Source: an uncultured Oscillospiraceae bacterium
GTDB lineage: Bacteria; Bacillota; Clostridia; Oscillospirales; Oscillospiraceae
DNA: 14,740 nucleotides
NCBI GenBank assembly: GCA_900756495.1
Contig: CAAEKI010000266.1
Span: 1-14,740, forward strand
Reading direction: 5' to 3'
Part shown: piece after piece, positions 1-10,459 of the stretch
Layout of the letters: every line of letters begins with the position of its first letter
How positions within the stretch are numbered: the first letter of the stretch is position 1
Notes under the pieces: model-generated
What the model saw: the letters and a program-made list of their open reading frames with translations, nothing else
The model's database searches: none
What the model was told of the DNA's origin: nothing
Made by a program: the position numbers and the translations under genes

Positions 1-32
1 CCCTCCGGCGTCAATCACTCCAGACCCGCCTG

Positions 33-404
33 TTAGGGATCCGGTAAAAAACAGCTCTCGTTTCCATCTATATAATGGGCGTCGGCCCGAACGGCGAGGC
101 GGCGGACACCGTCTCCGCTCACAGCCAACTCTCCGGGAAGGAGAAAACGCACGGGTTTCACCACAATGTCCCGGGCCTCTCCGCTGTGATGAGGGGGTAC
201 CGTCAGCATCCTCGTCCCTCTTGAAAATTCCCGGCCCTTTTCATCCCGTTCAACAACGGCGACCGCCACCGCCGTCCGCCGTTCTGGCAGCACCCCGGTA
301 AGTCGGAGGGAAAACTCCAGTACCTTTCCACCGTCCCCCGGAGAGAGGTCTCCCAGGTGACAGACAAAAAGATCGCCGCCCCCCAAGGTTAATTCACGCT
401 CCAC
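33..404 (-). CDS. conserved small protein of unknown function
   Basis: This encodes 123 residues. The start is GTG at 404, chosen because GGGAGG (plus strand 414-419) lies 9 nt upstream; the stop is TAA. The protein is soluble-looking, with no signal peptide or membrane segment, and is rich in alternating hydrophobic residues (LRLTGVL, TAVAVAVVE, VRFLLPGEL, RADAHYID), which suggests a small beta-sandwich. From memory, the pattern of a cleft of valines, then an acidic turn, then VRFxLPexLxVSG and AxYID recurs in short clostridial proteins of unknown function; I cannot name a domain. It lies directly downstream of the proBA terminator, in the same direction. It must therefore depend on read-through or on a promoter near the end of proA; I saw no clear one. 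Only 32 bases follow its stop in this window, so its downstream partners are unknown. Confidence 0.7.
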   Translation of the reverse strand: MERELTLGGGDLFVCHLGDLSPGDGGKVLEFSLRLTGVLPERRTAVAVAVVERDEKGREFSRGTRMLTVPPHHSGEARDIVVKPVRFLLPGELAVSGDGVRRLAVRADAHYIDGNESCFLPDP

Positions 405-421
405 GCTTGAACGCCTCCCGC

Positions 422-460
422 AAAAAATTCATACGGCGGGCCCTTTGGGCCCGCCGTATG
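422..460 (-). terminator. intrinsic terminator of the proBA operon
   Basis: Plus strand 430-443 (CATACGGCGGGCCC) and 447-460 are perfect inverted repeats: a 14-bp stem with a 3-nt loop. Read on the minus strand, the stem is followed by AATTTTTTG (429-421), a textbook factor-independent terminator. It sits 59 bp beyond the proA stop and just before the GGGAGG ribosome binding site of the 33-404 gene. The RBS starts 3 nt after the U-run, so the two are nearly fused. Confidence 0.88.
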
Positions 461-519
461 TACAGGTCTGCTTCAATCACATTGGGGATTCCTTCGGGAG
501 GGTCCGGCCTATCCTATGC

Positions 520-1767
520 TCAACGGGTCTGTCCTGTACCCAGAATGACATATTTGCAGCTGGTCAGCTCCTCCAGCCCCATCGGCCCTCGGGCGTGCAT
601 CTTCTGCGTGGAGATACCAATCTCGGCCCCCAAGCCGAATTCAAAGCCGTCGGTAAAGCGGGTAGAGGCGTTGACATATACGGCCGCTGCGTCAACCTCG
701 TCCAGAAAGCGGTTGGCGGTAAAATAGTTTTTTGTGACAATGGCCTCGGAGTGGCCCGTACCGTGGGCGTTGATAAACTCAATTGCCTCATCCGCCCCGG
801 ATACGACTTTGACGGCGAGAATATAGTCGCCAAATTCTGTGTTCCAGTCATCGGCGGAGGCTGGCCTGACAAAATCGCCCAAGATATCACGGGTCATAGG
901 ACACCCCCGGATTTCCACCTGCTTGGTCTTGAGCCATTGCCAAGCCATAGGCAGGAAATCCTTGGCCACCGCCCGGTCCACCAGCAGGCACTCGGCAGCG
1001 TTGCACACAGAGGGCCTGGAGCATTTGGCATTATAAATAATGCGGGCAGCCATATCCAGATCGGCATCTCCGTCCACATAGACATGACAGACCCCAACGC
1101 CGGTCTGGATAACCGGAACGCGGGCATGTTCCACGACCGAACGAATGAGCCCGGCCCCCCCGCGGGGGATCAGCACATCCAGATAGCCCGTGAGGTTCAT
1201 AAGTTCGTTGGCGCTCTGCCGGCTGGTATCCTCCACCAGTCCAACACAGTCCCGGGGCAGGCCTTCCGACTCCAGGGCGTCCCGCATAATGGATATAAAT
1301 GCCTTGTTGGAATGGAAAGCCTCTTTGCCTCCGCGCAGAATAACGGCATTGCCCGACTTGAGGCAGAGGACGGCGGCGTCTACCGTCACGTTTGGCCGGG
1401 CCTCATAAATGATGCCGATGACCCCCAGAGGTACTCTCCTTCTTCCGATGGTCAGGCCGTTGGGCCGCGTCTCCATCCTGGTCACTGTACCGATGGGGTC
1501 GGGCAGAGCCTTTACCTGACGCACTCCCTCTACGATACCGGCAATCCGTCCCTCATCCAGCGCCAGTCTGTCCTGAAGGGCCGGACGCATGCCGGCCGCC
1601 CTCGCGGCCTCCATATCCTGGGCGTTGGCCTCCAGGATATCGGCCCGGCGCTCCTCCAGCGCAGCGGCAATGGCCTCCAGCGCCTTGTTCTTGCGGGCGG
1701 TCCCCGCCACCGCCAGGATGCGTGAGGCGTTTTTAGCCGCTAAGCCCTGAGTCTCCAGAATTGTCAT
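520..1767 (-). CDS. proA: glutamate-5-semialdehyde dehydrogenase (gamma-glutamyl phosphate reductase)
   Basis: This enzyme catalyses the second step of proline synthesis: NADPH-dependent reduction of gamma-glutamyl phosphate to glutamate 5-semialdehyde, in the cytoplasm. It is 415 residues, the usual length. Visible family marks are PLGVIGIIYEARPNVT (about 113-128), the SGNAVILRGG nucleotide-binding turn (138-147), the catalytic cysteine in RPSVCNAAE (Cys255) and VYVNASTRFTDGFEFGLGAE near the C-terminus. I chose the ATG at 1767 because AAGGAGG (1782-1776) lies 8 nt upstream. An upstream in-frame GTG at 1788 would overlap proB and has no better site. The proA RBS overlaps the proB stop codon (TAA, 1783-1781), so the two genes are translationally coupled. 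Transcription ends at the hairpin 422-460. Confidence 0.97.
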   Translation of the reverse strand: MTILETQGLAAKNASRILAVAGTARKNKALEAIAAALEERRADILEANAQDMEAARAAGMRPALQDRLALDEGRIAGIVEGVRQVKALPDPIGTVTRMETRPNGLTIGRRRVPLGVIGIIYEARPNVTVDAAVLCLKSGNAVILRGGKEAFHSNKAFISIMRDALESEGLPRDCVGLVEDTSRQSANELMNLTGYLDVLIPRGGAGLIRSVVEHARVPVIQTGVGVCHVYVDGDADLDMAARIIYNAKCSRPSVCNAAECLLVDRAVAKDFLPMAWQWLKTKQVEIRGCPMTRDILGDFVRPASADDWNTEFGDYILAVKVVSGADEAIEFINAHGTGHSEAIVTKNYFTANRFLDEVDAAAVYVNASTRFTDGFEFGLGAEIGISTQKMHARGPMGLEELTSCKYVILGTGQTR

Positions 1768-1780
1768 GGAATATTCCTCC

Positions 1781-2584
1781 TTATGCACCCGCTACGAAAC
1801 GGGTGCCTACATCTTTTCCTTCCACGATATCGTACAGCGCCTCCATATTGGCTCCGTTGGTGATCACCATATCCACACCGGCGGCCAGCGCCGTCTCAGC
1901 GGCGGTGAGCTTTGTCACCATACCGCCCGTTCCCCGCCAAGTACCGGTTCCCCCCGCCATGGCCTTCAGCTCAGGGGTAACGGCAGTCACGCGGTGGATT
2001 AGCCTGGCCTCCGGATTCTGCCGCGGATCACTGTCATACAGCCCATTGATGTCAGACAAAAGCACCAGCAGATCGGCCCGCACCAGTCGTGCTACAACGG
2101 CAGACAAGGTGTCGTTGTCACCTAAGACCTTACACTTGCCTGTTTCGATCTCAGCAGACGATACCGAGTCGTTTTCGTTTACCACAGGAATAATCCCCAG
2201 CTCCAGCAGGGATTCAAACGTATTATGTAGATGCTCCGCCCGCACGGGGGCGTCCACGTCCTCGCCGGTCAGCAGGATCTGGGCCACAACCCGATTGTAC
2301 TCCTGAAAAAACTTGTCGTACAGGTGCATCATCATACACTGTCCCACAGCGGCGGCGGCCTGCTTCATCCGCAGTTCAGTCGGGCGCTCCTTCAGCCCCA
2401 TCTTTGCAGTGCCGATGGCAATAGCGCCGGAGGAGACCAAAATGATCTCATGCCCCATACCCTCGAGATCGGACAATGTGCGGGCCAGGCAGTCCATATT
2501 GTGCAGGTTCAGCCGTCCTGTTTCATGGGTCAGGGTGGAGGTACCCACTTTAATCACAATGCGCTGAGTTTGCATCTCTTTCAT
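1781..2584 (-). CDS. proB: glutamate 5-kinase, short form without PUA domain
   Basis: This enzyme phosphorylates glutamate to gamma-glutamyl phosphate with ATP and is the committed, usually proline-inhibited, step of proline synthesis. The 267-268 residues form a single amino-acid-kinase domain: IVIKVGTSTL (ATP site, near the N-terminus), ILVSSGAIAIG (about 50-60), VVNENDSVS, GDNDTLSAVVARLVRADLLVLLSDINGLYDSDP and the GGTGTWRGTGGMVTKLTAA loop. The C-terminal PUA domain of the about 367-residue enterobacterial enzyme is absent, as in other clostridial short forms. The start is ambiguous: GTG at 2587 has GGAG 8 nt upstream, while the adjacent ATG at 2584 (used here) has the same GGAG 11 nt upstream. 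Upstream there is only a weak promoter candidate (TATGAT at 2638-2633, poor -35) and a 5-bp GC hairpin (2605-2621). No T-box leader is visible. Confidence 0.96.
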   Translation of the reverse strand: MKEMQTQRIVIKVGTSTLTHETGRLNLHNMDCLARTLSDLEGMGHEIILVSSGAIAIGTAKMGLKERPTELRMKQAAAAVGQCMMMHLYDKFFQEYNRVVAQILLTGEDVDAPVRAEHLHNTFESLLELGIIPVVNENDSVSSAEIETGKCKVLGDNDTLSAVVARLVRADLLVLLSDINGLYDSDPRQNPEARLIHRVTAVTPELKAMAGGTGTWRGTGGMVTKLTAAETALAAGVDMVITNGANMEALYDIVEGKDVGTRFVAGA

Positions 2585-2754
2585 CACGTTTCACGCTCCA
2601 AAGTCCGGGTCTGCCGCCCGGCATACATTGGTATCATATCACAGTTTTTCCTTTCAAGGAAGAGCGAATCCATGGAAATTTACTGAATTGGCGCGTTTGC
2701 AACGTTTCTGAGGGACAAAGCGGAATATTTGTGTACTTTTCGACGGGTTTACGG

Positions 2755-2783
2755 TTGAAATTTATGCAGTTTTGGAGTACAAT
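2755..2783 (+). promoter_or_regulatory. sigma-A promoter of the trmL-glycolysis operon
   Basis: TTGAAA (2755-2760), a 17-bp spacer (2761-2777) and TACAAT (2778-2783) match the vegetative consensus at 5 of 6 positions in each hexamer with ideal spacing. Transcription would begin near 2790, giving a leader of about 36 nt before trmL. The proB-trmL intergenic region (2588-2825) is divergent. I see no gap-type operator (CggR) that I could recognise. Confidence 0.82.
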
Positions 2784-2825
2784 AGCCTGCGCTGAATCTT
2801 GAACAAGGGGCAGGAACGGGAGAAC

Positions 2826-3317
2826 ATGATTAACTTAGTTCTATTTGAACCGGAAATTCCACAGAATACGGGGAATATAGCCCGCACCTGCGCCGTGACC
2901 GGCTGCCGGCTCCATCTTATCAAGCCGCTCGGTTTCGATATCAGCGACCGGGCAGTCAAGCGGGCCGGTCTCGACTATTGGCACCTAGTTGATCTGCGGG
3001 TCTATGAAAATCTGGAGGATTTTTTCTCCAAGACCGGCGCGGAGGATATTTGGCTCGCCACAACCAAGGCCCCCAGGCCCTATACGGAAGCTGTCTTTCG
3101 AGATGGATGCTATCTGATTTTCGGCAAGGAGACAGCGGGGTTGCCGGAGAGATTTCGGGAACAATATCGAAACCGCTGTATTCGAATCCCCATCCGCGAG
3201 AATGCCCGGTGTCTGAATCTCTCGAATTCCGCGGCCATATTAGCGTATGAAGCTCTGCGACAACTGAACTTTCCCGGCTTAGCCGGGGAAGGTGAGATGA
3301 AAGGAGTCTCCGTATGA
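2826..3317 (+). CDS. trmL: tRNA (cytidine(34)-2'-O)-methyltransferase, SPOUT class
   Basis: The enzyme uses S-adenosylmethionine to 2'-O-methylate the wobble base of tRNA-Leu isoacceptors. It has 163 residues, the normal size of the minimal TrmL/YibK/CspR group. Visible marks are [20 protein letters not shown] (3-22), [11 protein letters not shown] (97-107) and the trefoil-knot segment [18 protein letters not shown] (121-138), where the cofactor sits. I prefer the ATG at 2826 over an in-frame TTG at 2799 because homologues begin with M-x-N-I/L-V-L-F and because AGGAA lies 9 nt upstream. Its stop codon overlaps the pgk start (ATGA), so it is the first cistron of the glycolytic transcript. Confidence 0.95.
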   Translation: MINLVLFEPEIPQNTGNIARTCAVTGCRLHLIKPLGFDISDRAVKRAGLDYWHLVDLRVYENLEDFFSKTGAEDIWLATTKAPRPYTEAVFRDGCYLIFGKETAGLPERFREQYRNRCIRIPIRENARCLNLSNSAAILAYEALRQLNFPGLAGEGEMKGVSV

Positions 3318-4507
3318 ACTACAATAAAAAAACTGTAAAGGACATTGATGTCAACGGCAAAAAGGTCCTGCTCCGCTGCGACTTTAATGTGCCCCAGGAC
3401 AAGGCCACCGGCGCTATCACCGATGATAAGCGTATCGTGGCCGCCCTGCCCACCATTCAGTACCTGTTGGATCAGAACGCTGCGGTTATCGCCTGCTCCC
3501 ACCTGGGCAAACCGAAAGAGGGGCCGGATCCCAAGTTGAGCTTGGCTCCTGTGGCGAAGCGCCTCGCCGAGCTGCTGGGCAAACCGGTGATCATGGCCGC
3601 CGATGTAGTAGGGCCGGATGCCCAGGCCAAAGCCGCCGCCCTGAAGCCCGGCGAGATTATGCTGCTGGAGAATACCCGCTTTGAGAAGGGCGAGACAAAA
3701 AACGACCCGGCTCTTGCCAAGGCCATGGCCTCCATGGCAGACATCTATGTGTCCGATGCGTTTGGCGCCGTTCATCGTGCGCACGCATCTACAGCCGGAG
3801 TAGCGGACTATTTACCTGCCGTATCCGGCTTTCTTATCCAGAAGGAGCTGGAGATCATCGGCGGTGCCCTGAAAACTCCCAAGCGTCCCCTGGTGGCCAT
3901 TCTGGGCGGAAGCAAGGTCTCTTCCAAGATTGGCGTCATCAACAACCTGCTGGAGATTGCCGACACCATCATCATTGGCGGCGGTATGGCCTATACCTTC
4001 TCAGCCGCAGAGGGCGGTAAGGTGGGCGACTCCCTGCTGGAGGCCGATTGGGAGGATTACGCCCGCGAAATGATTCGGAAAGCCGCAGACAAGGGCGTCA
4101 AACTGCTGCTGCCAGTTGATACTGTCATTGCCGACGCTTTTGCTCCCGATGCCGCGCACAAGGTAGTTAAAATTGGTGAAATCCCTGATGGCTGGCAGGG
4201 ATTGGACATCGGCCCGGATACCGTAACGCTCTACTGCAGTGCGGTAAAGGATGCGGGCACAGTCATCTGGAACGGCCCCATGGGTGTCTTTGAATTTCCC
4301 GCCTTCGCCAAGGGAACGGAAGCTGTGGCCGAGGCCTTGTCGCAGGCCCATGCCATAACCATCATCGGCGGCGGGGACAGCGCGGCGGCCGTACAGCAGT
4401 TGGGCTACGCCGACAAGATGACCCACATCTCTACCGGCGGCGGCGCTTCCCTGGAATTTATGGAAGGCAAGGAGCTGCCCGGTGTAGCCTGCCTTCTTGA
4501 TAAGTAA
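3314..4507 (+). CDS. pgk: phosphoglycerate kinase
   Basis: This enzyme transfers phosphate from 1,3-bisphosphoglycerate to ADP, giving 3-phosphoglycerate and ATP. It has 397 residues, full length. Signatures are [11 protein letters not shown] (19-29), SHLGKPK (about 61-67), [56 protein letters not shown] (substrate and hinge) and the C-terminal GGGDSAAAV and [10 protein letters not shown] nucleotide loops. The ATG at 3314 overlaps the trmL TGA by 4 nt and has AAGGAG (3301-3306) 7 nt upstream, inside trmL. Translation is therefore probably coupled to trmL. The next gene, tpiA, follows after 74 bp containing only a weak 6-bp hairpin (4515-4531) without a T-tract. Confidence 0.98.
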   Translation: MNYNKKTVKDIDVNGKKVLLRCDFNVPQDKATGAITDDKRIVAALPTIQYLLDQNAAVIACSHLGKPKEGPDPKLSLAPVAKRLAELLGKPVIMAADVVGPDAQAKAAALKPGEIMLLENTRFEKGETKNDPALAKAMASMADIYVSDAFGAVHRAHASTAGVADYLPAVSGFLIQKELEIIGGALKTPKRPLVAILGGSKVSSKIGVINNLLEIADTIIIGGGMAYTFSAAEGGKVGDSLLEADWEDYAREMIRKAADKGVKLLLPVDTVIADAFAPDAAHKVVKIGEIPDGWQGLDIGPDTVTLYCSAVKDAGTVIWNGPMGVFEFPAFAKGTEAVAEALSQAHAITIIGGGDSAAAVQQLGYADKMTHISTGGGASLEFMEGKELPGVACLLDK

Positions 4508-4581
4508 ATATGGTGCCATAGATTTTATGGCCCGCTTTGCAAAAGATAGAGATAGAGTTAGATGAGAAAGGACTGGTTTTT

Positions 4582-5358
4582 ATGAACCGCCGTTACAGAA
4601 AGACCATCATCGCTGGAAACTGGAAAATGAATAAGACCCTCTCTGAGACCAAGGCCTTCGCCGAATCTCTCAAGCCTCTGTTGGGCCGTCCCAAGTGGTG
4701 TGAGGTGGTTCTGTGTGTCCCCTATGTGAACATCCCTGCGGCCGTGCGGCTCTTTAAGGACTGCAAGGTATCCATCGGGGCGGAGAATTGCCATTATGAA
4801 TCCCATGGGGCCTATACCGGTGAAGTCTCTCCCGAGATGCTCAAGGAGGCCGGAGTCAAGTATGTGATTATCGGCCACTCTGAGCGGCGTGCCTACTATA
4901 ACGAGACCGACTTTACTGTGAACAAAAAGGTAAAGGCGGCTCTGGAGGCCGGACTCTACCCCATTGTCTGCGTCGGAGAGAGTCTGGAACAGCGGGAGAT
5001 GGATCTAACCCGCGATCTGATCACATACCAGGTCAAAGCCGCTCTCAGCGGTCTGGACGCATCCCAGGTACGCCATGTCGTGGTCGCCTATGAGCCTCTG
5101 TGGGCCATCGGCACGGGCAAAACCGCCACTGCCGAGCAGGCCGGCGAGGTCTGTGAGCACATCCGCGCCGTCATCCGCAAGCTGTACGGCGCCCGGGTAG
5201 CCCGTTCTGTCACCATCCAGTATGGCGGCTCCATGAACGCCAAGAATGCCTTCGAGCTTCTGGCTCAGCCCGATGTGGACGGCGGCCTCATCGGCGGCGC
5301 CAGTCTGAAGGCTCCCGACTTTGTAGAAATTGTAAATGCAGCCAATCAGGACAGCTGA
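4582..5358 (+). CDS. tpiA: triosephosphate isomerase
   Basis: This enzyme interconverts dihydroxyacetone phosphate and glyceraldehyde 3-phosphate. It has 258 residues, a (beta/alpha)8 barrel of normal length. Catalytic residues are visible: Asn13 and Lys15 in AGNWKMN, His99 in IIGHSERR, and Glu171 in VAYEPLWAIGTGKTAT, where the mobile loop 6 follows. The phosphate grip is formed by YGGSM (214-218) and LIGGASL (236-242). I chose the ATG at 4582 because AAAGGA (4567-4572) lies 9 nt upstream and the protein then starts in the family position. An in-frame TTG at 4537 would add 15 atypical residues. It is followed by gpmI after 51 bp, with no terminator between. Confidence 0.98.
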   Translation: MNRRYRKTIIAGNWKMNKTLSETKAFAESLKPLLGRPKWCEVVLCVPYVNIPAAVRLFKDCKVSIGAENCHYESHGAYTGEVSPEMLKEAGVKYVIIGHSERRAYYNETDFTVNKKVKAALEAGLYPIVCVGESLEQREMDLTRDLITYQVKAALSGLDASQVRHVVVAYEPLWAIGTGKTATAEQAGEVCEHIRAVIRKLYGARVARSVTIQYGGSMNAKNAFELLAQPDVDGGLIGGASLKAPDFVEIVNAANQDS

Positions 5359-5409
5359 ACCTCCCAAGGAAAGCCCTTTTGCTTACCATTTAGAATTCGA
5401 GGTTTTTCG

Positions 5410-8326
<2,917 letters not shown>

Positions 8327-8330
8327 GCCG

Positions 8331-8380
8331 CAGATGCAGAAGTGGCCCTGTCCGTTTAGACAGGGCCACTTCTGCATCTG
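8331..8380. terminator. perfect 22-bp inverted repeat after eno, probable terminator without U-tract
   Basis: Positions 8331-8352 and 8359-8380 are exact reverse complements around a 6-nt loop (CGTTTA). The position, 4 nt after the eno stop and between convergent genes, points to transcript ending or mRNA 3'-end protection. Neither side carries a T-run: GGCTATG follows on the plus strand and CGGCTTA on the minus strand. It is therefore not a classical intrinsic terminator. It could act on both strands or serve as a 3' stabilising stem. Confidence 0.65.
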
Positions 8381-8407
8381 GCTATGTTCAGGAACTGGCG
8401 GAGCTGC

Positions 8408-8423
8408 AGCGGGAACCGCTTTT
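8408..8423 (+). terminator. possible weak second terminator after eno
   Basis: AGCGG (8408-8412), loop GAA, CCGCT (8416-8420), then three further T and AACG. It is short (5 bp) but GC-rich, with a T4 run including the last stem base. It would catch plus-strand transcripts that pass the 8331-8380 repeat. Low confidence because of the short stem. Confidence 0.3.
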
Positions 8424-8442
8424 AACGAAAGTGTATGCAGTA

Positions 8443-8913
8443 TCACAGAGCCCCCGCAACGCAGTAGTAAATGGGGATTGTCATGAAGAGCATCCACCCT
8501 GGATGCCACCAGCCTGTGGTAAAGCCGAGGACCAGATAGGCAACCGTGATGATCATCGGATAAGGAAAATGATCCATTGCCCGCTTGATCTTTCTGCGGC
8601 GCTCTCTGTTGCAGGCCTCTTCTGCCTCCTCCCAGGCCGCAGCGGTGGAAAAGATCTGTTCCTCTTCGCTCTCCTCCGATTGTACCCGCCGTGCCTCAGC
8701 CCCGCCTTCTCTGCCGCCCAGCAGCAACTCATCCAGCGAGGTGCCGTAAAGCCGGGCCAGCGCAATGATGTTGTCCGTATCGGGAGCCGACTCCGCCCGC
8801 TCCCATTTTGAAACCGCCTGACGGCTTACTCCCAGGGCTGCAGCCAGTGCCTCTTGGGAGTAACCCCTTGCCCGGCGCAGTTCCACCAGCCGGTTCGCTA
8901 TTTCAAGATTCAC
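8443..8913 (-). CDS. XRE-family DNA-binding regulator with C-terminal membrane segment
   Basis: It has 156 residues. Residues about 5-62 form a Cro/C1-type helix-turn-helix: RRARGYSQEALAAALGVSRQAVSKWE (13-38), then the usual SAPDTDNIIALARLYGTSLDELL dimer-side helices. A charged linker rich in Glu and Arg follows (about 66-112). A strongly hydrophobic C-terminal part (about 117-156, MIITVAYLVLGF and WMLFMTIPIYYCVAGAL) can form two membrane passes. Such membrane-tethered XRE proteins are common in Firmicutes; the target is unknown. The start is GTG at 8913, with a purine-rich site (AAAGGGGGGAG) 5 nt upstream. A TAGAAT box and a palindrome lie 22-42 nt upstream of the start. It converges with eno, and its 3' end faces the 8331-8380 repeat. 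Confidence 0.88.
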   Translation of the reverse strand: MNLEIANRLVELRRARGYSQEALAAALGVSRQAVSKWERAESAPDTDNIIALARLYGTSLDELLLGGREGGAEARRVQSEESEEEQIFSTAAAWEEAEEACNRERRRKIKRAMDHFPYPMIITVAYLVLGFTTGWWHPGWMLFMTIPIYYCVAGAL

Positions 8914-8935
8914 AGCTGCTCCCCCCTTTAGTTTT

Positions 8936-8954
8936 ATTCTATCGGAAAGTTCCG
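8936..8954 (-). promoter_or_regulatory. candidate -10 box and palindromic operator of the XRE gene
   Basis: On the minus strand TAGAAT (8941-8936) resembles a -10 hexamer. Directly upstream lies the palindrome CGGAA-AG-TTCCG (8943-8954). A dyad in the promoter spacer next to an XRE gene is a typical autoregulatory site. The -35 side is poor (no TTGACA-like hexamer at 17 bp), so the promoter assignment is tentative and the operator is inference. Confidence 0.35.
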
Positions 8955-8983
8955 TTCAGCACCACCAATTCTGATGCTCATGC

Positions 8984-9002
8984 CCGCAACTTTCAGTTGC
9001 GG
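8984..9002. terminator. 8-bp hairpin after the CNNM/CorC gene
   Basis: CCGCAACT (8984-8991), loop TTC, AGTTGCGG (8995-9002). It starts 10 nt beyond the stop of the minus-strand gene ending at 9012, in the right place for a terminator. No T-tract follows on the minus strand, so efficiency is uncertain and read-through into the XRE gene is possible. Confidence 0.4.
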
Positions 9003-9011
9003 CCCTCGGTA

Positions 9012-10280
9012 TCAGCCCATTTCCTCCTTGCGTCCGGGTAATTCCAGCACCCGAATCTCCAGCACCCGGCGGTGATCCACCTTGTTAACCGTCACATCCA
9101 AGCCATCTGCCACAAAGTGATCGCCGGGTTCCGGAATGCGCCCAATCTGTTCCATAACCCAGCCTGAAACCGTATTCGCATCACAATCGCCTTTGATTGA
9201 AAAAAGGTCGAACAGATCGGTAAGGTCGGCATTGCAGGAGATCAGATAGCTTCCATCTTCCTGCTTTTTGAATTCCTCAATAACCTCATCATGCTCATCC
9301 CAAATTTCTCCCACCAGTTCCTCCACAATGTCCTCCAGAGTGACCAGGCCCTCTGTTCCGCCGTATTCATCCACCACAATGACCATATGGGCCTTCTCCC
9401 GCTGAAGGATACGAAGCAGCTCTGAAATCTTGGTATTCCCAGTAGTATAGAGTACCGTACCAACGATGGCGGAGAGATCGTCCCTGCCATAGTAGCGCGC
9501 CGCATGCAGATCTTTCTCATGAATAACGCCTACGATATCATCAATATCCTCATGGTAGACAGGCAGGCGGGAATACCCGCTTTCAGCAAAAACTTTTGCA
9601 ATCTCGTCCATTGTAGCAGTATCCTTTACGGCCACGATATCTACCCGAGGCGTCAAGATTTCATCTACTTCCAAGTCATTAAACTCAATGGCAGAGCGAA
9701 TCAATTCGCTCTCGTGCTGATCCAAACCGCCCTCGTTCTCAGCCTGATCCACCATGGTTACCAGCTCTTCCTCTGTAATCCCCTCTTCCTCCTTGTGGAA
9801 GGGCTTGCGGATCAGCCTTTTCAGTCCAGCGAACAAATAATTGACTGGTGTGAGTACCGTCACGATAGCCCGCATAACAGGAGCCACTAGCATAGCATAT
9901 CGCTCAGGGAACTCCTTTGCCAGGCTCTTGGGGCAAACTTCTCCGCAGATGAGCACGACAATGGTCACTACAGCGGTGGAAACAACAGCGCCATTTTTCA
10001 TCCCCAGGCCGACAGTAAAAAAGACAGTTCCAAGTGAAGAAGCCGACAAATTGACAATATTGTTGCCCACCAGTATCGTAGAGAGCAGGTTGTCATAGCG
10101 GTCTACTAAATAGAGAGCCTGTGCGGCCCGCCGGTCACCTGCGTCGGCTTTGTTTTTGAGGCGAATACGGTTGAGGGATGTAAAGGCTGTTTCTGTAGCT
10201 GAAAAAAAAGCCGACAGGGCAACCAGAACAATTAAGATTGCAATCATGACAATACTGGAACTTTCCATAAGGGAAATCAT
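9012..10280 (-). CDS. CNNM/CBS-pair/CorC-HlyC membrane protein (hemolysin family, ion transport)
   Basis: About 422 residues, the standard length. The N-terminal CNNM (DUF21) domain (about 1-185) has hydrophobic helices: [21 protein letters not shown] with the family SAxETA motif, [37 protein letters not shown] and [20 protein letters not shown]. Then come two CBS domains ([18 protein letters not shown], about 208 on; the second around 275-330 with [20 protein letters not shown]) and a C-terminal CorC_HlyC domain (about 345-415). Relatives are linked to Mg2+ or other divalent-ion efflux; 'hemolysin' is a historical label. The start is uncertain. The ATG at 10280 has GGAG only 2 nt upstream, GTG 10283 overlaps that GGAG, and the ATG at 10268 has it 14 nt upstream. 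It is transcribed from the promoter at 10429-10457 through a long leader. Confidence 0.93.
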   Translation of the reverse strand: MISLMESSSIVMIAILIVLVALSAFFSATETAFTSLNRIRLKNKADAGDRRAAQALYLVDRYDNLLSTILVGNNIVNLSASSLGTVFFTVGLGMKNGAVVSTAVVTIVVLICGEVCPKSLAKEFPERYAMLVAPVMRAIVTVLTPVNYLFAGLKRLIRKPFHKEEEGITEEELVTMVDQAENEGGLDQHESELIRSAIEFNDLEVDEILTPRVDIVAVKDTATMDEIAKVFAESGYSRLPVYHEDIDDIVGVIHEKDLHAARYYGRDDLSAIVGTVLYTTGNTKISELLRILQREKAHMVIVVDEYGGTEGLVTLEDIVEELVGEIWDEHDEVIEEFKKQEDGSYLISCNADLTDLFDLFSIKGDCDANTVSGWVMEQIGRIPEPGDHFVADGLDVTVNKVDHRRVLEIRVLELPGRKEEMG

Positions 10281-10421
10281 CACTCCAAGTTAAGTAATTT
10301 TGTGTACGAAAGGACAGCCTTATCCCTCTCGGTTAAGGCTGTCCTCTTCCACTTTCGGCTATATGATTACTTGGCGGAGGTTCGTCCACGCGGGCTCACC
10401 GTCTCCTTCTGGCTGGTGTTT
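10281..10421 (-). promoter_or_regulatory. unassigned structured 5' leader of the CNNM/CorC gene (candidate cis-regulatory RNA)
   Basis: With a start site near 10421, the transcript would carry about 140 nt before the coding region. It contains GC-rich segments (about 10411-10370, with GGAG and CTCC able to pair) and a strong 12-bp stem, AGGACAGCCTTA/TAAGGCTGTCCT (10345-10334 with 10322-10311), with an 11-nt loop. Only TTTCG follows the stem, then about 30 nt to the start codon, so it could be a leaky attenuator. I compared it by eye with the M-box (ykoK) and yybP-ykoY metal riboswitch cores and saw neither. No ORF with an RBS occupies it. The function is not known. Confidence 0.45.
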
Positions 10422-10428
10422 GACATAT

Positions 10429-10457
10429 AATATATCATAACTGAATCCAAAGTGCAA
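10429..10457 (-). promoter_or_regulatory. sigma-A promoter of the CNNM/CorC gene
   Basis: On the minus strand: TTGCAC (10457-10452), a 17-bp spacer (10451-10435) and TATATT (10434-10429), both close to consensus at ideal spacing. It places the start site near 10421. The promoter abuts the start codon of the divergent 10460 remnant ORF. Confidence 0.72.
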
Positions 10458-10459
10458 GG

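Noticed and set aside
445..1725. 426-codon open frame antisense to proA
   Set aside because: It mirrors the third-position GC pattern of proA, has no RBS and its product (His/Gly/Pro-rich) shows no domain; proA is certain.
2628..2661. proBA promoter candidates (TATGAT with TTCCTT, or TTGAAA with TACCAA)
   Set aside because: Each has one weak hexamer or non-ideal spacing; a promoter must exist here but I cannot decide which one, so I did not list it as a feature.
4515..4531. Hairpin GCCATA/TATGGC between pgk and tpiA
   Set aside because: Only 6 AT-containing base pairs and no T-tract; tpiA needs read-through from pgk and I see no promoter after it.
10370..10411. tRNA-like GGTTCGTCC on the plus strand
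   Set aside because: The T-loop consensus GTTCGANTC is not met and no acceptor or anticodon stems can be folded around it.
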